This document shows, piece by piece, positions 7,297-16,455 of a DNA stretch of 64,000 nucleotides. The notes beneath the pieces are model-generated. The model was not told where the DNA came from. It did no database searches and saw nothing but the letters and a program-made list of their open reading frames with translations. The stretch's first letter is position 1; the number at the start of each line of letters is the position of its first letter. Origin of the DNA: AP-15 sp963732095 (lineage in GTDB: Bacteria > Pseudomonadota > Alphaproteobacteria > ATCC43930 > CGMCC-115725); the NCBI GenBank assembly GCA_963732095.1, contig CAVSZA010000048.1, forward strand, positions 124,001-188,000, read 5' to 3'. The position numbers and the translations under genes are program-made.

Positions 7297-9321
7297 CTAT
7301 GGAAAACTGAACAGGTCCATCATATCGCCGATCGCCGGCGAATTGGTCGGCATGTAGGGATTGTCTTCTGTGGTAATCGGGTTCGGCAGTGTGTCGCGGC
7401 TGCGCAAAGTGACAGTAGGCAGTTTCCAGTTCGCCTCGATGAATTTGAGGATGGAGACGTGATCGGTATAGTCATGCGAGATATGCCCCGGTTTTGTGTA
7501 CGGCGACACGACGATCGTCGGGATGCGCGTCCCGTCGCCAAAATAATCGAGCGCCTGTACATAGCCTGAGTCATAGTAACCGCCACCTTCGTCGAAGGTG
7601 ACGATGATCGCGGTATCCGACCAGAGATTGGGCTGGGCCTTGACCTGATCCACGATCTTCTTCACGAAGCCCTCGAAGAGATTGAGCTTCGATGATGCCG
7701 GGTGGCCGTCGACATAGCCGCTGGGCTTGACGAACGACACCGCCGGTATATTACCACTGGCTATATCGGCGTAGAGGTCGGTCGTGTCCTTCAGAACTGC
7801 GCTCCGCACCGTGGAGTTGGTCATGATTGAGGTTGAGTACTGGAAGAAGTTACAGATGTTGCAGTAAGTATTCCCAGGATCGACATAATTCCCATAGGGT
7901 TTGGCAAGATATTGATTAAACTGATCGCCAAAATAGGCGAATGAGACATTGTTAGCAAGAAGTACATCTCCAATGTTCCTGACGTTCGATGGCGGAATTG
8001 TAAATACCGTATTACCCGCGTCCCCCATTTTGGCATAGGCGCTGGTACCGTCGCCGAAATAGCCGGGGTTGTAGTTATTGAGGAGATAATAGCGCCGCGG
8101 TTCGCATTTCGGGTTCACCGGCCGGGGCAGCGACTGCAGATAATCTGCGATCGAGCGGACCCCGGGCTGACCGGTGCCGAAACACATTGTGTAACTGCCG
8201 CCGCCGTAGGAGGCCGAACCGGAAGAACCGCCGCCATACCCGTCCTGAATATAGTAGTTGTTGGTGTTCGGCTGCGGGTTCGGGTTCTCGATCTCGTCGA
8301 CGGTGCCTTCATTCGGCGATCCAACCGCCACCATCTCGTTGTGGGGCGGTTTGGCAGGATTGCCGTTAGGGTCACTGAACCAAATTGCGTCGCCATAGCC
8401 GAGCATGATGTGATTTGCGCCGGTCCCACCCATCACCGACTGATGGAAGTTGTCGCTCATCGAATACTCGTCTGCCAGCGACTTGAAATAGGGGGCGTCT
8501 CCCTGCTGGACGTTGTAAAAGGCCATTGCCGTCCCGCCTTCGCCGGTCGTTGCCTCGTTAAAGTCTGCCGGCGGCGGCTTGCCGTTGCTGCCTGCACCGA
8601 CCGTCACTTCGACCCAGGGGAAAAGGTCGTTAAGACAGCCAATAACCGCGTTGCAGTCGAGCTGCTGCCGCATCTGGTAGAAGCGATGAACTGGGCTCGC
8701 CGCGTAATCGTCGTAGGTGAGATTGGGGCCGGTCAGCTGAAATGGTCCCGGCGGCAGGTTCGTCACTAGCTGGCCATCATAGGTGATGCGCGTGTCGGGC
8801 GTCTTCGCCGTAAGGCCAGTTGCGCCCGTGGTCAAGTATTGGTAATAATCTGACGGCAGCCCGTTCTCATATTGCACTGCCTCCGCAAGGGTATTGAAGG
8901 GCGCATCGGTATCGCTGTTGGACTTCGGACCACCGGCCAGCGGTGTCGGCAAAGTCCGGTACGGAATTTTGTGATCGGGGTTGATCTGATATACCAGCCC
9001 GTCTTGTGCCCGATATTGCCCAGCCACGGTGTAGTAATTGCGCCCAGGCGTGCCGTCGTTATTGACGATTTCCTGTGACAGTAGGTTCCATACGCTCTTG
9101 CCGGTGTTCGGTTTATAGGTCGCAAACACGTGGTCGAAGGTGCGGTTTTCGCCGATGATGACGATGACGTGCTTGATCGGCGTCTTTGTATTGCCGTCAT
9201 TGCTGCCGCTCGGTTCGGCAGCCGCAGCAGCGGCCGCGACCGGTGCCATGCTGTTGATCGCCATTGCGCACAGCGCCACGCCGCAGAAGAGCTTGTATTT
9301 ACGCATTTGTTGTGTTCGCAT
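7297..9321 (-). CDS. exported phosphoesterase family protein (acid phosphatase/phospholipase C-like)
   Basis: A 674-residue secreted hydrolase of the phosphoesterase (PF04185-type) family. The signal peptide spans residues 8-35 (basic start, CGVALCAMA core, Ala-rich end). The mature N-terminus has IKHVIVIIGENRTFDHVF, where Glu58-Asn59 are metal ligands, and the C-terminal half has TFDEGGGYYDSGYVQ, SPYTKPGHISHDYTDH and SILKFIE, the second metal/catalytic block. This suits hydrolysis of phosphate esters outside the inner membrane, for example phosphate scavenging. The ATG at 9321 gives a clean signal peptide. It is the promoter-distal partner of a homologous gene at 9414-11394, separated by a strong hairpin. 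Confidence 0.87.
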   Translation of the reverse strand: MRTQQMRKYKLFCGVALCAMAINSMAPVAAAAAAAEPSGSNDGNTKTPIKHVIVIIGENRTFDHVFATYKPNTGKSVWNLLSQEIVNNDGTPGRNYYTVAGQYRAQDGLVYQINPDHKIPYRTLPTPLAGGPKSNSDTDAPFNTLAEAVQYENGLPSDYYQYLTTGATGLTAKTPDTRITYDGQLVTNLPPGPFQLTGPNLTYDDYAASPVHRFYQMRQQLDCNAVIGCLNDLFPWVEVTVGAGSNGKPPPADFNEATTGEGGTAMAFYNVQQGDAPYFKSLADEYSMSDNFHQSVMGGTGANHIMLGYGDAIWFSDPNGNPAKPPHNEMVAVGSPNEGTVDEIENPNPQPNTNNYYIQDGYGGGSSGSASYGGGSYTMCFGTGQPGVRSIADYLQSLPRPVNPKCEPRRYYLLNNYNPGYFGDGTSAYAKMGDAGNTVFTIPPSNVRNIGDVLLANNVSFAYFGDQFNQYLAKPYGNYVDPGNTYCNICNFFQYSTSIMTNSTVRSAVLKDTTDLYADIASGNIPAVSFVKPSGYVDGHPASSKLNLFEGFVKKIVDQVKAQPNLWSDTAIIVTFDEGGGYYDSGYVQALDYFGDGTRIPTIVVSPYTKPGHISHDYTDHVSILKFIEANWKLPTVTLRSRDTLPNPITTEDNPYMPTNSPAIGDMMDLFSFP

Positions 9322-9370
9322 GATCCTCTCTCCAGCAAGGTCTGGTTTGCTAATTTGCTTGCCGAAACAT

Positions 9371-9404
9371 GCCTCGGCAGCGCTCAATCGTGCGCTGCCG
9401 AGGC
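9371..9404. repeat. 13-bp perfect hairpin between tandem phosphoesterase genes
   Basis: GCCTCGGCAGCGC (9371-9383) and its exact complement (9392-9404) are separated by eight bases. The hairpin lies between the stop of the upstream homologue (9414) and the start of the next gene (9321). There is no T-run on either side, so it is more likely an mRNA-processing or stabilising structure, or a factor-assisted terminator, than an intrinsic terminator. Confidence 0.55.
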
Positions 9405-9413
9405 CAATGTTGA

Positions 9414-11394
9414 TCAGCCGCGTTTGTGCCCGTCGTTGTCGGCTTTGCCGCCGAAATCGAACATGTCGAACAGATCGCCGATGGCCGGGCTGTTCAGCGG
9501 CACATAGGGATTGTCCTTGTCGGGGCAGGGGTTCGGCAGATTGTCGCGGCTGCGGCCGGTCAGCGGCAGCAGGCCCCAGTTGCGCTCGATGAATTTCAGG
9601 ATCGAGACGTGGTCAGTGTAGCTGTGCACCACGTGCCCGCCTGTCGAATAGGGCGACACCACGACCAATGGAATCCGCGGCCCGTCGCCAAAGAAATCCA
9701 GCGGCTGAATGAACCCGCTGTCGTAATACCCGCCGCCTTCGTCAAAGGTGACGAAAACCGCGGTTTCCGCCTTCAGCTCGGGATTGCCGTCGAGGGTGTC
9801 CAGTATCTTCCGCAGCATCCCCTCATAGAGGTCGAGCTTTGACGTAGCCGGATGGCCGTCGAGCAGTCCGTCGGGCTTGATGAACGATACGGCCGGCAGA
9901 GTGCCATTGCCCACGACTGCATAGAAATCCGTGGCGTCCTTGATGTGCGCTGCGCGCTGCGTCGGGTTCCCCATGATCGATGAGGCGTAGGCCTCGAAGT
10001 TGCAGATAGGGCAGTAGGTCGCGCCCACCGCGTCGGCCGGATTGGTCGAGCCATTGGCGAGATTGACGGCGGCATTGTAGGCGCCTCCGTAATAGGCCCA
10101 GGAGATGCTCTTGTCATTGAGCGCGTCACCGATCGTCCGAACACTACTCGGCGGGATCGAACCTCCTCCGGCGATGCCCTTCGTATCGACAGTGCCGTTG
10201 GGCAGGAACCCGGGGTTCGTGTTGTTCAGCATGTAGTAGTGGTTTTCGTCGCAATTAACTTGCACTGGATAATGCAAAGAATCGAGGTACTGAACGATCG
10301 GCAGGACACCGGGGGCATTGAACACGTCCGAGCAGTTGCTGAAGCGTCCATCCAGCGTATACTGGTTATTGGTGCCGGGCTTGGGATTGGGGTTGGCGAT
10401 TTGCGCGGCCGGCGGCGGCGTCGGATTGCCGCTGCCGTCGCTCCAGAAGACGTCGTCGCCGGTGCCGAGAAAGACGTGCTGAATGCCGGTGCCGCCCATA
10501 GCGGGCTGGTGATAATTGTCGCTGATCGTGTATTCGTCGGCCAGTTTCTTTAACAGCGGCGCATCCTCGTCCTGCACGTTGTAGAACGCCATCGAGGTGC
10601 CGCCGCCGTGGTCGGCGGTCGGGCCGGCATAGGTGGTGATCACAAATGGATAGAGGTCGTTTAGGCAACCGGTCGGATTGTCTTCCGTGGCATTGCGGAT
10701 GCTGCAGTCGGATTGCTGCCACATTTGATAGAACCGGTGGGCAGTATCGCCGGTGTACGAAATCATAGGGGAGATTGGGACCGGTCAGCTGAAACGGCCC
10801 GTCCGGCAGCGCGGCATAGTTGGCGATGCGCGTATCGGGCGCGCCGCTGGTGACTGCCGCGCCGGTGGCGCCGGTGGTGAGCAGGAAGAGATCATCCATC
10901 TCCAAGGATGGCTCGATCGCCGCCAGCGTCGCATCGTTTACACCGGTGAACGGCGGGGTCGGGCTCGGGTTATTCAACGTGCTCGGCTGGTTCGGTGCGC
11001 CACCCAGCGTTGGGGCCGGCAGGGTCGTGTAGGGAGCCTTGTTCTTCTTGTTGACGCCGATGAAATAACTCGTCTGGCCCGAGGTCGTGAACTGCCGGGC
11101 TGCGGTGAAATTCTGCCCGGGCGAGCCGTTTTTCCTGGCGATCCGCTCGGAGAGCAAATTCAGGATCGAGTCCCCGCTCTTGGGTGAGTAGGTGCCGTAA
11201 ACGTGGTCAAAAGACCGGTTTTCGCCGATAACGACGATAACGTGCTTGATCGGCGTGGCGGTCTTCAGCTGATCGGTCGTAGCATCTGGATCGGCGCTGT
11301 GAACCGGCATGGCGACCAGTGCGCCAATTACCGCGACGGCAGACAGGACAGCGATGCGGCGGCGCGCGCGCCGACGGGCGGAAGTCGATACCAT
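9414..11394 (-). pseudogene. second exported phosphoesterase, interrupted by one frameshift
   Basis: A full-length paralogue of the 7297-9321 gene, read in two frames. The first part (start 11394) has a signal peptide with a very basic n-region (RRRARRR) and then IKHVIVVIGENRSFDHVYG. The second part carries TFDEGGGYYDSGFIQ, SPYSTGGHVVHSYTDH and a C-terminus like its neighbour's. Removing one base from the G-run 10768-10771 joins the frames, and the spacing between GPNL and HRFYQM then matches the paralogue exactly (10 residues). This is either a recent inactivation or a homopolymer sequencing error. If intact, the protein would be about 660 residues. It sits in tandem with, and upstream of, its paralogue. 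Confidence 0.75.
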
Positions 11395-11549
11395 AACGTC
11401 CCCTAGGTCGATTGTGTTTGAAGCGCGGCGAAATTACGGGTGGTCCGTGACGGACCCGTGAATTAACCATGACAGAATCATTAATGATGGCTTTTGATGC
11501 ATTCGCCTGAGTTAGCATCACCGCCACACCTTCCAGAGAGGACAGGTCA

Positions 11550-11931
11550 ATGCCGTCTAGCGTCAGGGAAATGCTGGCCGAGGCCAATGCCGCGGTGCCC
11601 CGCCTGAACCCCGTCGAGGTTCGCGAGATGATCGGCAACGAGAATGTGCTGATCGTCGATGTCCGCGATGCGCCCCGAACTCGCCTCCGGCGGCAAGCTC
11701 AAAGGCGCCGTAAACGTGTCACGCGGTATGCTGGAATTCCGCGCTGATCCGGAAAGCCCCAGTCACAATTCGGATTTTCAAAAGGACCGGACCGTCCTGA
11801 TCTACTGCGGGTCGGGCGGCCGCGCCGCATTGAGCGGCAAGATGTTGAAGGACCTCGGCTACCAATCCGTCTACAATGCCGGCGGCTTCAAGGAACGGGC
11901 CGACGCCGGTCTCGAGACGGAGCCGGCTTAG
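11550..11931 (+). pseudogene. rhodanese-like domain protein, frameshifted
   Basis: A single rhodanese domain of about 126 residues. The first frame reads through VLIVDVRDAP, and the next frame continues with PELASGGKLKGAVNVSRG and ends with the active-site loop IYCGSGGRAA, in which Cys is the sulfur-carrying residue, and GYQSVYNAGGF. Deleting one C from CCCC at 11673-11676 restores one continuous frame, so this is probably a functional gene with a sequencing indel, or a very recent mutation. ATG at 11550 follows GAGAGGAC. Rhodaneses transfer sulfane sulfur. It converges on the Rid-family gene, with only five bases between the stops. Confidence 0.75.
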
Positions 11932-11936
11932 CCTGA

Positions 11937-12353
11937 TCAATCGTCGACGAAGGCGATCGCCTCGATCTCGATCAACGCGTCGGGATCGGCAAGACGGCTG
12001 ATCTGGACCGTCGTGCTGGTCGGCGTGGCCGGGCCGAAATAGCGCATCCTCATGTCGGGATGCTTGGCGAACTCCTCGTAATCGGTGACGTAGGTGTTGG
12101 TCTTGACGATGTCGGCCAAGGTGGCGCCGGCGGCTTCGAGGCAGGTTTTGATGTTTTCGCCGACCTGCTGGATCTGTGCCCGCATGTCGCCCTTGCCGAC
12201 GCAAACCCCTTGCGCGTTGCGCGCCAGTTGGCCGGCGACGAAGATCAGCTTGCCGGTGCCGCTGACGGTGACGACCTGGGTGTATCTCGCCTTGCCGTCC
12301 ACCATGCGGACATGGATGCCTTGCGGCTGAATCTTCTCGCGCTTGATCGCCAT
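11937..12353 (-). CDS. Rid family protein (YjgF/YER057c/UK114), non-RidA type
   Basis: A 138-residue Rid-family protein, normally a trimer with active sites at subunit interfaces. KLIFVAGQLARN, GDMRAQIQQVGENI and DALIEIEAIAFV are family landmarks. In true RidA enamine/imine deaminases an Arg precedes the last strands (P-A-R-S-x-V); here the matching stretch is P-T-S-T-T-V, so the catalytic Arg is missing and enamine deaminase activity should not be assumed. The start at 12353 has AAGGGGA upstream. It is divergent from the flavin oxidoreductase at 12432, so it may belong to the same catabolic unit. Confidence 0.87.
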   Translation of the reverse strand: MAIKREKIQPQGIHVRMVDGKARYTQVVTVSGTGKLIFVAGQLARNAQGVCVGKGDMRAQIQQVGENIKTCLEAAGATLADIVKTNTYVTDYEEFAKHPDMRMRYFGPATPTSTTVQISRLADPDALIEIEAIAFVDD

Positions 12354-12431
12354 TGGTGTCCCCTTCCCTATAATACCGCACGCGATGATATGCTCTCCCG
12401 CAACCAGGCGCCATTTAGAACGAGGCCCGCC

Positions 12432-13643
12432 ATGTCGCTGATCAATCTCCGCCACGGGATTTTTCTGCCGCCGTTCCATCCGATGGAGGAGAACCCGACG
12501 GCCTGCCTCGACCGCGACCTCGAACTGATGGTCTGGCTCGACCGGCTCGGCTTTCACGAGGCCTGGATCGGCGAGCATCATTCGGCCGGGTTTGAGATCA
12601 TCAGCTCGCCCGAGATCTTCATCGCGATCGCCGCCGAGCGGACCAAATTCATCCGCTTCGGCACCGGCGTCATCTCCCTGCCCTACCACAACCCGCTGAT
12701 GGTGGCCGACCGCATCGTGCAGCTCGACCATCACACGCGCGGCCGGGTCATGTTCGGGGCGGGGCCGGGGCTCCTCGCTTCCGACGCGCTGATGCTCGGC
12801 ATCGACCCGATGACCCAGCGCGACCGGATGGCCGAGGGGATCGACGTTATCCTGCGCCTCTTCCGCGACGAGACCGTCACCGAGAAGACCGACTGGTACA
12901 CGCTCGTCAATGCGCGGCTCCATCTGCCGCCCTACACGAAGCCCTATCCCGAAATGGCGGTCGTGAGCGCCGTGACGCCGTCCGGGGGACGGCTCGCCGG
13001 CAAATACGATCTCAGTATGATCTGCGTCGCCGCCACCAACCCGTTCGGTTACGACGCATTGGCGAGCAACTGGCAGATCGCCTGCGATGTCGCCGCCGGG
13101 CACGGCCGTAAGATGGACCCCGCGCGGCTGCGCCTCGTCGGCCCGATGCATATCGCCGAAACCCGCGAAAAGGCGTTCCAGAACGCCCGTTTCGGGTTCG
13201 AGCGATATCTGAATTACCTGAACAACAACCAGCGCCGGTTTGTCGTGCCGGCCGGCACGGACCCGCTCGAATGGTTTGTCGAGAACAAGTACGGCGTGGT
13301 CGGCACGCCGGATGACGCGATTGCGTTGATTGAGCGGCTGCAGCAGAAGCAGGGCGAGTTTGGCGTCTTTCTGCAACAGGCCCACAACTGGGCCGATTGG
13401 GAGGAAACCAAGCGTTCTTATGAGCTTTATGCGCGTTACGTCATCCCGCATTTCAGCCGCGACAACCGGCCGCGTGCGGAGTCATATGACTGGTGCACCG
13501 AGCACCGCGACGAGCTCAGTGAAAAGCGCACCGCCGCGGCCCGCGCCATGTTCGACAAGCACGAAGCCGAGCAGCGCGCCACGCGGGCCTCGCAACAAAC
13601 CCCCGGAACGAGCCGGCCGCCGCGCGGCCGCGAGGCATGGTGA
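12432..13643 (+). CDS. LLM class flavin-dependent oxidoreductase
   Basis: A 403-residue luciferase-like monooxygenase, the second in this region. RHGIFLPPFHP starts the barrel, WIGEHH (residues 45-50) is the flavin-site strand, and GTGVISLPYHNPLMVADRIVQL and GRVMFGAGPG are conserved. The C-terminus (after HNWADWEETKRSYELYARYV) ends in a charged tail that is probably disordered. ATG at 12432 has GAGG seven bases upstream. The Rieske oxygenase alpha subunit begins 47 bases after the stop on the same strand, so the two probably act in one oxidative pathway. The protein is only distantly similar to the 2956-4092 homologue. Confidence 0.88.
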   Translation: MSLINLRHGIFLPPFHPMEENPTACLDRDLELMVWLDRLGFHEAWIGEHHSAGFEIISSPEIFIAIAAERTKFIRFGTGVISLPYHNPLMVADRIVQLDHHTRGRVMFGAGPGLLASDALMLGIDPMTQRDRMAEGIDVILRLFRDETVTEKTDWYTLVNARLHLPPYTKPYPEMAVVSAVTPSGGRLAGKYDLSMICVAATNPFGYDALASNWQIACDVAAGHGRKMDPARLRLVGPMHIAETREKAFQNARFGFERYLNYLNNNQRRFVVPAGTDPLEWFVENKYGVVGTPDDAIALIERLQQKQGEFGVFLQQAHNWADWEETKRSYELYARYVIPHFSRDNRPRAESYDWCTEHRDELSEKRTAAARAMFDKHEAEQRATRASQQTPGTSRPPRGREAW

Positions 13644-13690
13644 CGTCGCGCGAAGAGGTGCATAACTAAACCAGGCTCCAGGAGTTGGCG

Positions 13691-15091
13691 ATGGCGACCG
13701 AACGGACAGTAGGGTATCGCAAGGGTCTCGTCGATCCCGCGGCGGGGCAGATCAGCCGCGAGATCTTTGTCAATGACGAGATCTATCGCGAGGAATTGGA
13801 GCGGGTGTTCGCCCGCTCCTGGCTGTTTGTCGGGCATGAGAGCCAGGTCCCCAACCCCGGCGATTTCTTCGTCTCCTCGATGGGTGAGGAATCGGTGATC
13901 CTGTGCCGCGACCGGACGGGTCAGATCCACGTCTTCCTCAATTCCTGCCGGCACCGCGGCATGAAGGTGTGCCGCTATGACGAGGGCAGCACCGCTGTCT
14001 TCACCTGCCCCTATCACGGCTGGAGCTATTCGACCGACGGCAGGCTCGTCGGCGTCCCCTATTTCCGCGAGGCCTATCATTCGCAGCTTGACCGCTCGCA
14101 ATGGGGACTCGTCGAGGTTGCGCAGCTGTGCAATTACAAGGGCACGGTCTGGGCGAATTGGGATCCCGCCGCGCCGCCCTTCCGCGAATATCTCGGCGAG
14201 TTCGCGACCTTTTTCGACCTGATCCTCGACGGGCGGGACGGCCGCGAGGGGCAGGCCGAGGTGCTCGGCGGCGTCCAGAAATGGCTGATCCCGTGCAACT
14301 GGAAGTTCCCGGCGGAGAATTTCAGCGGCGACAGCTATCACAACATCAGCCACCGCTCGGTCGATCTCGCCGGGATCGGCCCCAGCGGTGCCGGCCGCCG
14401 TGACATGACCGAACTGCTGCTCGGCCGCAAACTGCACGTCGCAATACCGGACCGCGGCCATCAGACGATCGTTTATGTATTGCCAAAGGATCGCCCGCCG
14501 CCGCCCACCTACCAGCACTCGCCGGTTGTCTCCGAATATTTCCGCCACTGCGAAGAAGAGCGGCGCCGCACCCGCGGCGAGGAGGCGCGCCTGCTCGGCG
14601 CTCCTGGTGAAATCTTTCCCAATGTCGCGTTATTGCCGCGCCAGCCGCGGACGATCGCGGTCTGGCATCCGCGCGACGCGCATCAAACCGAGGTATGGCG
14701 CTGGTTCCTCGTCGATCGGGAGGCGCCGCAGGAAGTCAAAGATTTCTTGCGCGACTATTACATCCGCTACTCCGGTCCGGCGGGGATGACCGAGCAGGAC
14801 GACATGGAGAACTGGAACTACGCCCATCAGGCGAGTCGCGGCACAATCGCGCGCCGCTACCCCTATTCCTACGAGATGGGGCTCGGCACGGCGATCGAGA
14901 ATTTCGAGTGGGAGGGGCTGCGCATCCCGGGCCGGGTGACCGACATCACGAAAGCCCAGTCGAGCGAGGAGCCGATGCGCAACCTCTACCGCCGCTGGGC
15001 CCAGTTCATGGAAGCAGACAGCTGGGCCGAGCTCGCGACCTGGCGCCACGCCGAGGATGGAGGCTCGCGATTGCTCCGCACCGGGACCTGA
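13691..15091 (+). CDS. Rieske aromatic ring-hydroxylating oxygenase, alpha subunit
   Basis: A 466-residue large subunit of a Rieske non-heme iron oxygenase. The [2Fe-2S] ligands are Cys86, His88 (CRHRG), Cys106 and His109 (CPYHGW). The mononuclear iron site starts at ENFSGDSYHNISH, with two His and a bridging Asp. This type adds two hydroxyls to an aromatic ring or demethylates/hydroxylates side groups. ATG at 13691 is chosen over a TTG six bases upstream because AGGAG is correctly spaced. No beta subunit, ferredoxin or reductase gene follows, so electron-transfer partners must be encoded elsewhere, or the enzyme is a homo-oligomer. Downstream lies a repeat-rich, gene-free stretch. Confidence 0.9.
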   Translation: MATERTVGYRKGLVDPAAGQISREIFVNDEIYREELERVFARSWLFVGHESQVPNPGDFFVSSMGEESVILCRDRTGQIHVFLNSCRHRGMKVCRYDEGSTAVFTCPYHGWSYSTDGRLVGVPYFREAYHSQLDRSQWGLVEVAQLCNYKGTVWANWDPAAPPFREYLGEFATFFDLILDGRDGREGQAEVLGGVQKWLIPCNWKFPAENFSGDSYHNISHRSVDLAGIGPSGAGRRDMTELLLGRKLHVAIPDRGHQTIVYVLPKDRPPPPTYQHSPVVSEYFRHCEEERRRTRGEEARLLGAPGEIFPNVALLPRQPRTIAVWHPRDAHQTEVWRWFLVDREAPQEVKDFLRDYYIRYSGPAGMTEQDDMENWNYAHQASRGTIARRYPYSYEMGLGTAIENFEWEGLRIPGRVTDITKAQSSEEPMRNLYRRWAQFMEADSWAELATWRHAEDGGSRLLRTGT

Positions 15092-15484
15092 TTGCCAGGT
15101 CCATCCGAAAGGATTTAATAAAATCGTCACACCGGCGGAGGCCGGTGCCTATGGCGGAAATGGGTCGCGGCTTTCGCCGGGAAGACAAGGAGAGGGGCGC
15201 GCACCGAGTTCGATTGCCGAGGTTTCTTGTCAGGAGCGCCCGCGCGACGAAGCAATCTCGATCGGGCAAGAACTCAACGGCCCAAGCAACTGTGTTTGCG
15301 GGGGGGTGATGACGTCCTCCCGACCCTGGGGAGCATGGCGTCGTGCTCGCCGCCGTCAAGACCGCGGCGCGCCGCCTACGGCGGTGGCCTGCGGCCAGTC
15401 TTGACCGCGGCGGCGCGCGCCGCCCGGTGCAGTTTTGCAGGTCGGGACGGAGAAACGGTGCCCGATCGAACAAAGAAACTGCCC
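15092..15484. repeat. gene-free stretch with palindromic repeats beside the IS110 remnant
   Basis: No gene is visible in these 393 bases. Three structures stand out: a hairpin CACCGGC-GGAG-GCCGGTG (15130-15147) in a REP-type context; an inverted pair GTCAAGAC (15355-15362) and GTCTTGAC (15398-15405) enclosing a GC-rich inner stem (GCCGCC/GGCGGT); and a G7 run near 15299-15306. The segment abuts the 3' end of the transposase remnant and may be part of that element's non-coding end. Confidence 0.55.
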
Positions 15485-16215
15485 TCAAGGGAGCGCCGCG
15501 GCAGCGAGCTGATCGCGCACGCGGGCGTTGAGCACGACCAGCATTTTGCGCATGCAGGCAACCAGAGCCACCTTGGCAGGCTTGCCGCCCGTCGACAGCC
15601 GGCGATAGAACTCCTTGATCGGCGGGTTGCAGCGCACGGCGCTCAGCGTCGCCACGGAGAGCACGTTGCGCACCCGCCGGCGGCCGCCGTGGGCCTTCAG
15701 CCCACGGACTTGATCCGGGGGAATGGCGCGATAGCCGCGCCTGGTGCCGCTGTCGTGGTTGAGCGGCGCCACCCCGATCAGCGCCGCCGCCTGATGCCGG
15801 CTGAGCGAGCCCAACTCACGCATATTGGCGATCAGTGTGCAGGCGAGCACCAGGCCGACCCCGTTGAGCGCGGTCAGGCAGACAAACAACGCCTTTTTGG
15901 CCGGGTCGCTGTCGACGATCGCGCGCATCTCGCGCTCGATCTCTTTGACTTCGGCCCGCAACGCGGCATGGCGCCGGTCGGCGCGCTCCCGCAAAGCCGG
16001 CGTTTCGAGCCGGCGCCGCTGATGCTTGAGCGCGACGATCTCGTCCTGCAAGCTGCGCCGGTACAGCACATGCTCGCCCAGCCGATCGGCCACCGGATCG
16101 GGTTTGCCGAGGCGCGGCGCAAACGTCTCGGCAAATGGGCGATCACCGCCGCGTCCAGCCGATCGGTCTTGGCCAGCCGTCCGGCAGCGCGGGCAAACTC
16201 GCGCACCTGGCGCGG
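15485..16215 (-). mobile_element. IS110-family transposase remnant (5' end missing, frameshifted)
   Basis: The C-terminal Transposase_20 half is clear: LTALNGVGLVLACTLIANM, then AALIGVAPLNHDSGTRRG with the candidate catalytic Ser, then VRNVLSVATLSAVRCNP and a basic tail. The upstream part, PRQVREFARAAGRLAKTDRLDA, is in another frame, and one extra A in the AAA run at 16133-16135 would join them. Homology stops abruptly at about 16215, so most of the N-terminal DEDD/RuvC-like domain is missing and the element cannot be active. A 13-residue insertion (AIPPDQVRGLKAH) relative to usual family members coincides with a palindrome at 15687-15707. Confidence 0.8.
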
Positions 16216-16455
16216 AAAGCCGTCGCCGCAGTGATCGATTACGGGCTGCTGGCCCTCGGCATGGCAACGATCCGCGCCTACACCGACCCGAGCAACCTAG
16301 CCTCGCAAAAGGTTTTATTGCGCTGCGGCCTCGAGCAAGTCGGCGAAATCGAACTGATCCGGCCGACACGTAATGGCACACGGCGCGCACCCCTGTTCCG
16401 TATTTCCCGGCGCCCGTGTCAATGGACCGTGCAGGAAGTGCGGGTAACGCGGTAG
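16216..16455 (+). pseudogene. GNAT acetyltransferase, C-terminal fragment
   Basis: The frame reads RKAVAAVIDYGLLALGMATI, RAYTDPSNLASQKVLLRCGL and EQVGEIELIRP, the C-terminal half of a RimJ/RimL-type N-acetyltransferase, including the Asn/Ser residues near the acetyl-CoA site. No start codon or N-terminal half precedes it: the homology begins exactly where the IS110 homology ends. It is a truncated gene, probably cut by insertion and deletion. Its stop lies 37 bases inside the converging gene at 16419. Confidence 0.7.
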
